Positions 8,471 to 17,260 are shown, numbered from the stretch's first letter. The stretch is 64,000 nt of DNA from Rhodococcus sp. G-MC3 (GCF_030063335.1 NZ_JASISW010000003.1:62001-126000), one strand, 5' to 3'. A program made the numbers and translations. Notes: generated by a model not told the origin, from the letters alone.

Positions 8471-9226
8471 CTACGAGGCTGTGGTGCGGACCGATCTCGG
8501 CATGTTGTCCACCGCGACCTCTAGATATTCGCCGAGTTGCTCGTGCAAGTTCTCGTCGAGGGTGCGGCCCAGGATGGAGTGCACGGATTCGACGGCTAGG
8601 GTTCGCATGATCTCGAGCATGCGCGTCACCCTCCGCACGTCCTCTCCCTGCGGGATCCAGCCATCGCCATACTGATCGACGATGTGTTCTCTGACGGTCG
8701 AGATCATGGACTTGGAGATGGCGTCCACAGCAGAATGGACGCGCGCATGGATGTTCAACAGTTCTCTGATACCGAAGCCGTGTTCCATCAGGGAAGTGAG
8801 GCCGTTCAACAACTTCGGGTCCGTGAAGGTGCACTGGTCGGAGTCCACGCGCGCGAGCCCGAAATCGATCAGGCGTTGGAATTGAGCAGGATCTCCGACT
8901 ATCGCCTCGGCATCGGTGATCGAGACGGTGACGGTATCCTCGCTGGACGACCACAGCTCGGTGACAGCGCGCTGCAGGCCCAACACTTCGGTGAGGTCCT
9001 TGCCGCTTTCCCAACCGTCGATGAAGTCGGCAATGTGCGTCGAGGTGAATCCGCGCTGCAGCAGAATGTCGATCAGACGCAGGCGGGCCACATGCGAATC
9101 GTCATAAATGCCGACCCGCCCCCGCTTTTGCGGCGGCGGGAGCAGGCCACGTTCGCGGTATGCCCGCACATTGCGCGTTGTGGTCCCGGCGGCACGGGCG
9201 AGCTCGTCGATGCGATAGTCCGTCAT
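8471..9226 (-). CDS. MerR-family transcriptional regulator
   Basis: A 251-residue protein. The N-terminal 70 residues form a MerR winged helix-turn-helix: YRIDELARAAGTTTRNVRAY, then RGLLPPP and the GIYDDSHVARL wing. The remaining 180 residues are helical and resemble no common effector domain I can name. There is no Cys cluster of the metal-sensing kind. It is the distal gene of the second BVMO operon, 51 bases after the BVMO stop, so it is likely co-transcribed and feeds back on that operon. Confidence 0.82.
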   Translation of the reverse strand: MTDYRIDELARAAGTTTRNVRAYRERGLLPPPQKRGRVGIYDDSHVARLRLIDILLQRGFTSTHIADFIDGWESGKDLTEVLGLQRAVTELWSSSEDTVTVSITDAEAIVGDPAQFQRLIDFGLARVDSDQCTFTDPKLLNGLTSLMEHGFGIRELLNIHARVHSAVDAISKSMISTVREHIVDQYGDGWIPQGEDVRRVTRMLEIMRTLAVESVHSILGRTLDENLHEQLGEYLEVAVDNMPRSVRTTAS

Positions 9227-9277
9227 CGAACAACCCCTTTCACGTGCCCGTGCCGCCGTTGTGGTGCCCTGCCGCGA

Positions 9278-10783
9278 TCAGATCGTCCCGGCAACAAGAT
9301 CGTCGTCGGGGGCCGCAACGTTCGCAGCCGTCACCGAGTAGTCGGGCAGCACGACCGTCTCGAGCTGTTTGACATACTGCGTCGCGAAGCCGGGGAACAT
9401 AGTGGCATTGAACCCGTCTTCGGTGAGGTACCAACTCGAGCAGCCGGAGTTCCACGTCGTCTTGGTCAGCCGCTTTTGCAGCTCGTCGTTGTACTCCTTC
9501 TGCACGCCTGCACGGACGTCGAGCACGAAGTTCTGGTTCACCGCGGTAGCGATGGCATCGACGATGTAGTCGATTTGCGCTTCCATGTAGACCAGCGCCG
9601 AGCTGTGGCCCGGTCCCGAGTTCGGCCCGAATGTGAAGTACATGTTGGGGTATCCCGACACAGCGATCGACTTGTAGGCGTACGCGCCCTTGCTCCACTC
9701 ATCGCCGAGGACGCGGCCGTCCCGTCCGGTGACCGGAATCGGAGAGCCGGTCTTCGACACGTCGAATCCGGTGGCGAACACGATCGCGTCGAATTGGTGC
9801 TCGATACCCTCGACCGTGCGAATTCCCTTGGCTGACATGCCGGCGATAGGCCACGTGACCAACGTGCAGTTGTCCTTCTGCAGAGCCGGGTAGTACTGGC
9901 TCGTCATCAGCAACCGCTTGCAGCCGGCCCTGAACTCCGGTGTCAGCTGACGACGCATCCACGGGTCACGGACCTGGCGGCGCAGGTGCAGCTTGGACAC
10001 ACCCTCGACTACACGCGTCAGCGGCGACTTCCAGACCACGCCAAGCGCGACGGATTCATGGCCCCAGAACCAGGCTTTGCGGGCGAGTGACTGCGTGAAC
10101 GGCAGTCGTCGGTACATGGTCCGTGTGATCTGCCGGGTTCCGAGGTTGGCACGTGGGAGTACCCATCCCGGTGTGCGCTGGAAGACCTTCACCGATTCCG
10201 CGACGCGGACCAACTCCGGCACGATCTGTACCCCGCTCGCGCCCGTGCCGACGACGGCGACTTTCTTACCCGTGAAGTCGTAGTCGTGGTTCCACCGGGC
10301 GCTGTGGATCTTCTCGCCCTCGTATGTCTCGATACCGGTAATTTTCGGGAGGCTGACGTTCGCGAGGGGTCCCGATGCCATGACGACGGTGCGAGCGAAC
10401 ACGGGTTCGCGATCGTCGATGGTGATCTCCCACAGCGACAATTCCTCACGCCATGTCAGATCGACGACGTTGTGTTCGAATCGGAAGTACCGACCCAGGT
10501 CGAACTTGTCGATCATCGAATCGATGTACCCGAGGATCTCCTCGCTACCGGAGTAGGTGTGCGACCAGTCCGGGTTGGGGGCGAAGCTGTAGGAATACAG
10601 ACGCGAGGGAATGTCGCAGGCCGCGCCGGGGTAGGTGTTGTCTCGCCACGTACCACCGGGCCGGGTCCCGCGCTCGAGGATGGCAATATTGCCGATTCCC
10701 TGCTGGCTCAATCGGACAGCGGCGCCGATGCCGGCGAACCCGCCGCCGATGACTGCGACGGACAGTTCTTCACGGGCGGTCAT
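9278..10783 (-). CDS. Flavoprotein Baeyer-Villiger monooxygenase (second copy)
   Basis: A 501-residue FAD/NADPH monooxygenase. Motifs are GGGFAG (residues 13-18), the BVMO fingerprint YEGEKIHSARW near 160, and GTGASG near 183. The C-terminal WNSGCSSWYLTEDG matches WNTGCNSWYFTEGG of the first BVMO, so the two belong to the same subgroup but are clearly diverged copies. It overlaps the diiron gene upstream by 4 bases (10780-10783). With the SDR and alpha/beta hydrolase of the same operon it forms an alcohol-to-ketone-to-ester-to-acid plus alcohol route, inferred from family roles. Confidence 0.88.
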   Translation of the reverse strand: MTAREELSVAVIGGGFAGIGAAVRLSQQGIGNIAILERGTRPGGTWRDNTYPGAACDIPSRLYSYSFAPNPDWSHTYSGSEEILGYIDSMIDKFDLGRYFRFEHNVVDLTWREELSLWEITIDDREPVFARTVVMASGPLANVSLPKITGIETYEGEKIHSARWNHDYDFTGKKVAVVGTGASGVQIVPELVRVAESVKVFQRTPGWVLPRANLGTRQITRTMYRRLPFTQSLARKAWFWGHESVALGVVWKSPLTRVVEGVSKLHLRRQVRDPWMRRQLTPEFRAGCKRLLMTSQYYPALQKDNCTLVTWPIAGMSAKGIRTVEGIEHQFDAIVFATGFDVSKTGSPIPVTGRDGRVLGDEWSKGAYAYKSIAVSGYPNMYFTFGPNSGPGHSSALVYMEAQIDYIVDAIATAVNQNFVLDVRAGVQKEYNDELQKRLTKTTWNSGCSSWYLTEDGFNATMFPGFATQYVKQLETVVLPDYSVTAANVAAPDDDLVAGTI

Positions 10784-11712
10784 GCGACGGGCTCGTAGGT
10801 GAGTTCCTTCGACCAGGTGGGCTGGCTTCGGAGCAGACGCTTGGGGTATTTGGCGGTCAGGGTGACCATCGAGTCGGCCAAGCGGTGATACGGGTGGGCG
10901 CGGTTGATGACGACACTTCCGTGCCAGCTGATGAAGCGATACATGGGCAGTCGTTTCGGGAAGGGGGAGCGCTCACCGACCTTCTTGAACCTCTTCATTG
11001 CAGTGTAAAGACGCTCCTCGTCCACACCCATCTCGACGATGTTGTCGCGCATCTTGTTCAGCAGCGGTATGTAACGCAGTGTGCCGATGATCAGTGACGG
11101 GTTGAGCCAGGCGCCCACGGTTTCGACAAGAATCTTGCGCATCTTGGCGTGACCCAGAAGCTCGATCACCTCGAAATCGACTGCGAGGTGTCGTGACTCG
11201 TCTGCGTTGATGCGTTTGAACACTTCCTGACAGACCGGGTCGTCGATCTCGTCGACGATGAATTTGACCAGCGCACCGTCGAGCGCGACCTCGAGCATCG
11301 GGATGACGGTGCCCAACACGGCGAGGGGCGTCCGATCGGAGTACTTGTCCAGCCAGTCGATGATCAGCTTGACGTTGACGTTCGGCTGCGGGATCTCGTC
11401 GTTCGCGAGCATTCCCCAGCGGCGCATGAGAGCCAGCTCGGCGTTCGCGTGCTTCTGCTCCTCGGCGTGGAAGTGACGGTAGATATCACGCAGCGTCTCG
11501 GTCGGAGCTTTGCGGGCCATGGCTGCAAAGCCGCGGGCACCGACGTTCTCGATCCACATGAGATCGGCCATGAAGGGCTTGAGTTTGGCGTGCAGTTCGG
11601 GGCCGATCAGTTCGGCGCCAGGAGCGTCCCAGTCGATATCGGCAAGGGCCCATTGACGGTCTTTGATCTTGGCCAGCATGGCGTCGAAATCGAAATTTTC
11701 TGACATCGTCAT
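10780..11712 (-). CDS. Ferritin-like diiron protein
   Basis: A 310-residue helical protein with two metal-ligand motifs spaced as in ferritin-like carboxylate-bridged diiron enzymes: HAEEQKH near residue 82-88 and ADESRH near 168-173. Families with this pattern include oxygenases, N-oxygenases and desaturase-like proteins. No substrate is evident. It lies between the SDR and the BVMO with 4-base overlaps on both sides, so it is an integral part of the pathway and may hydroxylate the substrate before the SDR. The MTM start is chosen over the inner ATG because it preserves the overlap. The divergent ferredoxin reductase at 13752 is a plausible electron donor. Confidence 0.7.
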   Translation of the reverse strand: MTMSENFDFDAMLAKIKDRQWALADIDWDAPGAELIGPELHAKLKPFMADLMWIENVGARGFAAMARKAPTETLRDIYRHFHAEEQKHANAELALMRRWGMLANDEIPQPNVNVKLIIDWLDKYSDRTPLAVLGTVIPMLEVALDGALVKFIVDEIDDPVCQEVFKRINADESRHLAVDFEVIELLGHAKMRKILVETVGAWLNPSLIIGTLRYIPLLNKMRDNIVEMGVDEERLYTAMKRFKKVGERSPFPKRLPMYRFISWHGSVVINRAHPYHRLADSMVTLTAKYPKRLLRSQPTWSKELTYEPVA

Positions 11713-12581
11713 TTTCCTGTCGTAGAGCGTAATTCGGGAAGGGACTGTTGATCAGGTTCGGTCGCCATGAGGCGGTTGAGCAGACCGGCGCCGCGCGTGT
11801 ACAAGGTCGGGACGAGTCGCTTGGCAAGCCAGATCGCTTTGGCGTCGAGCTGTGGAACGACATACAAACGGCCTGCGTCGAAGGCGTCGAGCGTGCCGAC
11901 GGCGACGCGTTCGGGCGAGAACCCGGTCCAGCGCATGAGTTTTTGCGCCAGTTCCGACTTCTGGGTGGTGATGCGGCCATCGACCGCGACGTTGGTTTTG
12001 ACGAACGTGGGGCACAGCACGCTCACGCGTACACCGGTTCCCGACAGTTCCGCTGCGAGGGTCTCGGAAAGGGACATGACCCCGGCCTTGCCGACGTTGT
12101 ACGGTCCCATCGTCGGCGCAGCCGCGAACCCGGCGGCGGAAGCGACGTTGATGACTCCGCCGCGGCCGGCGGCGCGCAGCAGCGGGACGAAGGCCTCGCA
12201 CCCATGGATAACGCCCCACAGGTTGATGCCCAGCGCCCAGTTCCAGTCTTCGAAACCGATGTTGCCCACCGGTTGTCCGCCGATACCGACGCCGGCGTTG
12301 TTGATTACCACGGTGGGGGCACCGCCGAACTCGAGTTCGGCGAAGAGTGCGAGGTCCTGCACCTGCGTCTGCACGGAGACGTCGCACTGCACTGCGTAAC
12401 CCTGCCCTTCGAGAAGGCGAACGGTCTCCTCGGCGCGCGCGAGGGAGATATCGGCGCACACCACACGGCCTCCGCGCCGTGCGAGTTCGATCGCGAACGC
12501 GCGACCGATGCCGCTGCCGGCACCTGTCACCACGGCATCGGCGCCATACGACGGCGATGGGGTCGATCGTAGTCCAAACAT
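11709..12581 (-). CDS. Short-chain dehydrogenase/reductase
   Basis: A 290-residue NAD(P)-dependent enzyme with TGAGSGIG (residues 19-26), NNAG near 95, catalytic Ser in VASAAG, and YNVGK. It overlaps the diiron gene by 4 bases and follows the alpha/beta hydrolase by 21 bases. In context it probably oxidises a secondary alcohol to the ketone used by the BVMO. Confidence 0.87.
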   Translation of the reverse strand: MFGLRSTPSPSYGADAVVTGAGSGIGRAFAIELARRGGRVVCADISLARAEETVRLLEGQGYAVQCDVSVQTQVQDLALFAELEFGGAPTVVINNAGVGIGGQPVGNIGFEDWNWALGINLWGVIHGCEAFVPLLRAAGRGGVINVASAAGFAAAPTMGPYNVGKAGVMSLSETLAAELSGTGVRVSVLCPTFVKTNVAVDGRITTQKSELAQKLMRWTGFSPERVAVGTLDAFDAGRLYVVPQLDAKAIWLAKRLVPTLYTRGAGLLNRLMATEPDQQSLPELRSTTGK

Positions 12582-12602
12582 GGCTTCTCGTTTCGTATTA
12601 TG

Positions 12603-13610
12603 TTATGACGCAGACTGTTTCGACGAGTCAGACGATGTACCGTGGAGCTGGGCGTGAATGAACTGCGATGTCCGCCGCAATGCCGACGCGGCTTCGGGTG
12701 AAATACGGGGGAGCGCCTGGAAGACGTGCATCTGATCGGGCCAGATTTCGAGCTCGCACGTGCTGCCGTTGGCCTCGACGAGGGTGCGCAGATATTCGGC
12801 GTCGGCGACCAGCATCTCGGCGCCGCCGGCCTGCACCATGAAAGGCGGCAATACCGTTCCTGCCTCGACCGCCAACCGCAGGCGCGGAATATCGGATTGT
12901 TGGCCGTGGGTATAGAGGCCGGTGAGCGCTCGCGCACTGGCAGCGGAGATCATCGGATCCCGTTGTGTGCGCTCGCGGCCCTCCGCCAGTTCGAACGTCA
13001 GGTCGATTAGTGGAGAGAAGAGAACCACGGCCGCGGGCTGAGGCACGGACCGCCGTGCGTTGTCTATGACGAGGTCGAGTGCGAGGTGTCCGCCGGCCGA
13101 GTCGCCCGCGACGACGATGTTGCCGGATTGGTAGCCCTGCTCGAGTAGCCACCGGTACGCCCGCTCGATGTCGTCGGCGGCGGATGGGAAAGGATGCTCC
13201 GGCGCGAGTCGGTAATCCACGACGAAAACGGGCAGATTCGTCTCACGCGAGAGACGTGAGGCCAGACCTCGGTGCGTCCGCGCGGAACAGATCGCGAATG
13301 CGCTGCCGTGCAGGTACAGGATCACACCGGCATCGGTGCCGGACACCTCATGGCTGTTGTTTCGGGTGGCGTCCACCCATTCGCCGACGATATTTTCGTG
13401 GTCGACGGCCGTGATCGTAGTTCCGCGTGCAACGCCGCCGCTCGCCCGCATCGCAACCTCGACCAGCACTCTGGCCATTTTCACGCCGCCCCGGTCGTAC
13501 GGGAGCCGTGAGGCGATCGGGCGAAGCGTCAGCGCCGTCGTGCGCGCCGCGCAGCGTGATCGCCAAGATCCTCGCAACGGCAGGCTGGAGCGTGTTGTGC
13601 TCGTGGACAT
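12603..13610 (-). CDS. Alpha/beta hydrolase (HSL / LipR-like esterase)
   Basis: A 335-residue esterase of the hormone-sensitive-lipase group. The oxyanion motif appears as HGSAF (HGGGF in most members) near residue 101. The nucleophile elbow is GDSAGG near 167, and Asp and His of the triad are expected in the C-terminal third (for example PDQMHVF). There is no signal peptide. It is the first gene of the five-gene minus-strand operon and corresponds to lipR of the mymA cluster. The ATG at 13610 has a promoter so close upstream that a leaderless mRNA is likely; starts further in, near ATG 13482, are possible. Confidence 0.8.
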   Translation of the reverse strand: MSTSTTRSSLPLRGSWRSRCAARTTALTLRPIASRLPYDRGGVKMARVLVEVAMRASGGVARGTTITAVDHENIVGEWVDATRNNSHEVSGTDAGVILYLHGSAFAICSARTHRGLASRLSRETNLPVFVVDYRLAPEHPFPSAADDIERAYRWLLEQGYQSGNIVVAGDSAGGHLALDLVIDNARRSVPQPAAVVLFSPLIDLTFELAEGRERTQRDPMISAASARALTGLYTHGQQSDIPRLRLAVEAGTVLPPFMVQAGGAEMLVADAEYLRTLVEANGSTCELEIWPDQMHVFQALPRISPEAASALRRTSQFIHAQLHGTSSDSSKQSAS

Positions 13611-13617
13611 GCCTCAT

Positions 13618-13647
13618 ATAGTCACAGCCAACTGTGCCAGTTGTCAA
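13618..13647 (-). promoter_or_regulatory. Promoter with palindrome in the spacer, for the hydrolase-BVMO operon
   Basis: Read on the minus strand, TTGACA (13647 to 13642) is a perfect -35 box, followed after 18 bases by GACTAT as a -10 box. The start point then falls at or next to the ATG at 13610, predicting a leaderless transcript. The spacer and -35 edge hold a perfect inverted repeat CAACTG-tgc-CAGTTG (13629-13643). A repressor or a MerR protein binding there would control the promoter; the operon's own MerR is the nearest candidate. Confidence 0.5.
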
Positions 13648-13751
13648 TGGCCTATAGTTTATTGAAATAGTCCTGAGCGGAATCGGCTCGGGCTGAAACA
13701 GGGAACCAACATCGGCGGGCCGAGTGCTTGCGACAAGAGGGGATATCCATC

Positions 13752-14819
13752 GTGACGATTGAATCGGTGAGCGCTGCCGCCAGCACTGATGCGCGGACAC
13801 TTCGCCTGGAGGTCGCCGAGGTAGTCCCGGAGACGTCCGACGCTGTCACCCTCGTCTTCGCCCGTTCCGACGAGGGCCATCCTTCGTTCGACTACCGGCC
13901 AGGACAGTTCGTGACACTCGAGATCCCGCACGGCGACGGCGAATCCCTCGCCCGCTGCTACTCGCTCTCGAGCAGCCCCGACGTAGACGATCTACCGGCG
14001 ATTTCGGTCAAGCGCACGACCGGCGGCTACGCCTCGAACTGGTTGTGCGACAACATCACCGTCGGCTCCACCTTGGTGGCACTCCGGCCCGCGGGCACGT
14101 TCGTGCCGCCGAGGTGGGACAAGCCACTCGTCCTCGCCGCCGCCGGAAGTGGGATCACCCCGGTCATGTCCATACTCAAGACCGCATTGGCGGTCCACGA
14201 CCAACACGTCGTGTTGATTTACGCAAACCGCGGTTCGGACTCGGTGATGTTTGCCGAAACACTCGATAGCTTGCTCCACCGTTACCCAACCCGCCTCACG
14301 GTGATCCATTGGTTCGAATCCGACCGAGGTCTGCCGACCGATGAAGGACTCCGGGACCTCATCGACCCAGAGCCCGACGCCGACGCCTACCTCTGCGGCC
14401 CACCAGCGTTCATGGATCTCGCGCGCACTGCCCTCATCGCCGCAGGACTCTCGCCCGACGCCATCCACCGAGAAGTGTTCACCTCGATCCAAACCAACCC
14501 GTTCCGAACCGGAACCGAAAGCCGCCCAGGCACCCCGTCCCAAGTCGGTACGCCCGTTACTGCCGAGGTCGAAGGCGAGCAATACTCGTTTTCTTGTCCA
14601 CCCGAGACCGTGCTTCTCGATGCGATGCTCGAGCAGGGGATCGACGCCCCGTTCGTATGTCGCGAGGGCACCTGCGGTGCCTGCGCTTTCACTCTGAAGT
14701 CCGGCGAGGTCGACATGCGTGTCAACGAGACTCTCGACGACTACGAAGTGAACAAGGGCATCAGGCTCGCGTGCCAGTCCGTCCCGACATCCGACACCGT
14801 CGACATCGTCATCGATTAG
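13752..14819 (+). CDS. Ferredoxin--NAD(P)H oxidoreductase with C-terminal 2Fe-2S domain (KshB-like)
   Basis: A reductase of 355 residues that passes electrons from NAD(P)H through FAD to a plant-type 2Fe-2S centre. The FAD motif is RCYSLSS near residue 62, the nucleotide-binding motif is AAGSGITPVMS near 130, and CGPPAF follows. The C-terminal cluster ligands are CREGTCGAC plus a downstream Cys in LACQS. The layout matches KshB/HmpX-type reductases that serve Rieske oxygenases such as 3-ketosteroid 9-alpha-hydroxylase. GTG at 13752 is chosen because AGAGGGG lies 9 bases upstream; an in-frame TTG at 13728 has none. It is divergent from the BVMO operon and may feed its diiron protein. No oxygenase gene is adjacent. 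Confidence 0.85.
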   Translation: MTIESVSAAASTDARTLRLEVAEVVPETSDAVTLVFARSDEGHPSFDYRPGQFVTLEIPHGDGESLARCYSLSSSPDVDDLPAISVKRTTGGYASNWLCDNITVGSTLVALRPAGTFVPPRWDKPLVLAAAGSGITPVMSILKTALAVHDQHVVLIYANRGSDSVMFAETLDSLLHRYPTRLTVIHWFESDRGLPTDEGLRDLIDPEPDADAYLCGPPAFMDLARTALIAAGLSPDAIHREVFTSIQTNPFRTGTESRPGTPSQVGTPVTAEVEGEQYSFSCPPETVLLDAMLEQGIDAPFVCREGTCGACAFTLKSGEVDMRVNETLDDYEVNKGIRLACQSVPTSDTVDIVID

Positions 14820-14879
14820 CGCTACGACACGACACAACGGTGTTGGCGGCTACCTCGAGCAACCTATCCAAATGCGAAA

Positions 14880-14908
14880 GTGTGTATAACACACGGTTAC
14901 GTTAATAT
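14880..14908 (+). promoter_or_regulatory. Operator and -10 box for the mce unit
   Basis: The perfect inverted repeat GTGTGT-ata-ACACAC spans 14880-14894, followed by a good -10 hexamer TAATAT at 14903-14908. The -10 lies 7 bases before an ATG (14916), which predicts a leaderless or near-leaderless mRNA. The palindrome covers the expected -35 position, so binding would block transcription. The TetR protein encoded at 16406 is the nearest candidate; this is inferred. Confidence 0.45.
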
Positions 14909-14915
14909 CCGTGAA

Positions 14916-14984
14916 ATGACCAAACGAGATCCGTCTTCGTCAGATGTCGATGCTGGGGTTCACCTCAGCGGGGACGCCGAATGA
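14916..14984 (+). CDS. 22-residue leader ORF coupled to the mce gene
   Basis: The short reading frame MTKRDPSSSDVDAGVHLSGDAE begins at ATG 14916 and ends with a TGA overlapping the ATG of the mce gene (ATGA, 14981-14984). No Shine-Dalgarno is present, but the -10 box is so close that a leaderless start fits. Its role may be only to deliver ribosomes to the mce start. It could also be non-coding chance, so confidence is low. Confidence 0.35.
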   Translation: MTKRDPSSSDVDAGVHLSGDAE

Positions 14985-16339
14985 TCGACGAGCCGGCAAC
15001 GATCAAGCGGCGCCTGCTGGGTGTGTTGTTGTTCGTGATGATCTTGGTGCTCGTCGGATGGTCGATCACCTCGTACAGCAAGACGTTCGAAGAAGTCGTC
15101 AGGGTCGACCTGATCACCGACTCGGTGGGGAACGCGCTACCTTCCAGCGCCGACGTCAAAGTTCGCGGTCTGATCGTGGGCGAGGTCAGGTCTGCGTCCT
15201 CGGCCGACGGCGTCGTTACCGCGCACATGGCGATCGACCCCGACAAGGCGGAGCTGATCCCGTCGAACACCACCGCACGGTTGCTACCGAAGACACTGTT
15301 CGGCGAGCGCTACGTGGCGTTGATGATTCCCGAAAACAACACCGCGTCACCGATCACCAACGGCACCGTGCTCGAGCAGGACACCAGCGGGAGCGCCATC
15401 GAGGTCGGCGAACTGCTGGACAATCTCCTTCCCTTGCTCGAAGCAGTACCGCCGCAGGACCTGGCGAGTACCCTCGGCGCGCTTGCCCAGGGTCTTGGTG
15501 GCCGCGGCACCGAGTTGGGAATGACCATCGACCGCCTCGACAACATCTTCAAGGGCCTGAACACCGAGTTACCGGACATCCAAGAAGATTTGCGCGGTGT
15601 GGCGGACTTCACGCAGACGTACGCCGATGCCGGCCCACAGCTGATCGACGCGTTGGACAACCTTTCTGTCACCGGAAACACAATCGTCGAGCAGCGTCCG
15701 GCAGTGGATACGTTGATCTCCTCGCTGACGGCGACGAGCGCGTCCACGGCCGATTTCCTGCAAGCGAATTCTCAGAATCTGATTCGCATCTCCGCGGACT
15801 CGCGAGAGGCACTGGATTTGCTGGCCGAGTACTCACCCGCTTTCGGCTGCACCTTTGCCCAGTTCGTGCCTATCGTGGAGCGCGCACAGAAAGTCATCGG
15901 CGTCGGCGACGAACATGCAGGCATCAATGTGACGATGCCACTGGTCAATCCCCGCGGCAGATACCTGCCCAACCAGGATGAGCCGCGCTTCTTCGACGAT
16001 CGCGGACCTGCCTGTTACACGCCGGCCGATACCGATGCCGGGGAGTTCTTTCCGCAGTACCCGGGTGGTTCACCGAACGACGGCTCCTACCAGGTGCCGT
16101 CGAGAAATCCTGGACCGCAGGACCTTCCGAAGCTTCCGTCCCCGCAGTACGCAGCACTGCCCGGAATCACGGACTCGACCGAAGTCAGCTACGTTGGTTC
16201 GGATTTCGAGCGTGACACCCTGGCCGTGATCTACGGCGAGGCAACAGGAAAGTCCCCGCAGGAAGTCCCTTCCTGGGTGACCTCGGTCGGTGCGCCCGCG
16301 CTGCGGGGAAGCGAAGTCACGTTTCAGCCGGCGCCGTAA
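14981..16339 (+). CDS. MCE-family protein (MlaD domain), isolated
   Basis: A 452-residue protein with one N-terminal membrane segment (about residues 11-31, LLGVLLFVMILVLVGWSI) followed by the MCE/MlaD domain (RVDLITDSVGNALPSSADVKVRGLIVGEV). It is then a long helical region and a Pro-rich C-terminus. MCE proteins form periplasmic lipid-transfer tubes with YrbE permeases. Here there is no yrbE pair and no mceB-F series: the next gene is a TetR regulator. It is therefore a solitary MCE protein or the survivor of a lost operon. Its start overlaps the leader ORF stop. Confidence 0.82.
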   Translation: MIDEPATIKRRLLGVLLFVMILVLVGWSITSYSKTFEEVVRVDLITDSVGNALPSSADVKVRGLIVGEVRSASSADGVVTAHMAIDPDKAELIPSNTTARLLPKTLFGERYVALMIPENNTASPITNGTVLEQDTSGSAIEVGELLDNLLPLLEAVPPQDLASTLGALAQGLGGRGTELGMTIDRLDNIFKGLNTELPDIQEDLRGVADFTQTYADAGPQLIDALDNLSVTGNTIVEQRPAVDTLISSLTATSASTADFLQANSQNLIRISADSREALDLLAEYSPAFGCTFAQFVPIVERAQKVIGVGDEHAGINVTMPLVNPRGRYLPNQDEPRFFDDRGPACYTPADTDAGEFFPQYPGGSPNDGSYQVPSRNPGPQDLPKLPSPQYAALPGITDSTEVSYVGSDFERDTLAVIYGEATGKSPQEVPSWVTSVGAPALRGSEVTFQPAP

Positions 16340-16405
16340 CTGCGAGTTAGGGTATTTCCTCGCGACGGTGGTCGATTCTCGGCAGCAGTGAGATGATTCG
16401 GTGTG

Positions 16406-17113
16406 ATGAACACCGAGCATGCGAAATCCGGCGACGGTCGAAAGCATCGGTGGACGCAGCACAATGCCGACCGTCGCCGAGATGTGATCAACGCTGCCCT
16501 GGCGGTGCTCGAACGTGATGACCGACCAGGGGAATGGGTGACTGCCCAGCAGATTGCCGACGAGGCGCACATTCATCGCACCGGCATCTATCGGCACTTT
16601 GCCGACCGAGCCGACCTCGACATCGCTATCCAGCGCACAATCTGCGACCAACTTCAGCACACGTTGACCGCGTCGGTAGTTCTCGAAGGTATGCCGCGAT
16701 CGGTGGTGCAACGCACCGTGGCTACATATGTGGAATGGGTGGTAGCTCACCCGGCGTGGACCTACGTCATCGAGCAGAACGTGGCGGGCACCACCGAATC
16801 ACCACTGCAGGAGACGATTGCTCGTGTCGCCGACCAGATCGAGACTGCGGTGGAGGGCTTCCTTGTGCTCGTCGACGCCCAGCTCACCAGCGCCGATCTC
16901 AAACTGGTAGGACCGTGGGTATCGAGCCTGATCGCCGGAGGCGTCGGTGCCGTGCGGACTTGGCGGACGCAGCGCGATGCACCTCCCCTCGAGACCGTCG
17001 CCGCCTTCATCGCGGACACCATTTGGCTGCAAATCACAGGCTTGGGTGCATCGCGGGGGATTCACATCCCCAAAGTGCCGTTGGAACGGTTGTACAACGG
17101 TGCTCGACTCTGA
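16406..17113 (+). CDS. TetR-family transcriptional regulator
   Basis: A 235-residue regulator. The helix-turn-helix reads VTAQQIADEAHIHRTGIYRHFADRADL (residues about 45-71), a clear TetR signature, with a C-terminal TetR_C-like ligand domain. ATG 16406 and GTG 16403 are both possible starts. It lies 66 bases after mce and 182 bases before the diiron oxygenase on the same strand. Palindromes in front of both neighbours are candidate targets. Confidence 0.83.
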   Translation: MNTEHAKSGDGRKHRWTQHNADRRRDVINAALAVLERDDRPGEWVTAQQIADEAHIHRTGIYRHFADRADLDIAIQRTICDQLQHTLTASVVLEGMPRSVVQRTVATYVEWVVAHPAWTYVIEQNVAGTTESPLQETIARVADQIETAVEGFLVLVDAQLTSADLKLVGPWVSSLIAGGVGAVRTWRTQRDAPPLETVAAFIADTIWLQITGLGASRGIHIPKVPLERLYNGARL

Positions 17114-17230
17114 GTTTTGAGTCCTCGTCCAACAGTGTCCTGCGTGTGATCTGCACGTCGCACATGTCGGGTACGTCAGGTGCCGTGAACATCTAGCCGC
17201 GACGTGATTGTTTGCACGCTACACAGAGTT

Positions 17231-17260
17231 GCAGTAACTTTACTGCGACAGCCTGTCGCA
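17231..17260. promoter_or_regulatory. Two overlapping perfect palindromes upstream of the diiron oxygenase
   Basis: GCAGTAA-ct-TTACTGC (17231-17246) has 7-base arms. TGCGACAG-c-CTGTCGCA (17244-17260) has 8-base arms and shares three bases with it. They lie 36 bases before the ATG at 17296. Two different perfect palindromes interlocked in 30 bases suggest either two dimers of one TetR protein or two competing regulators. Confidence 0.6.
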
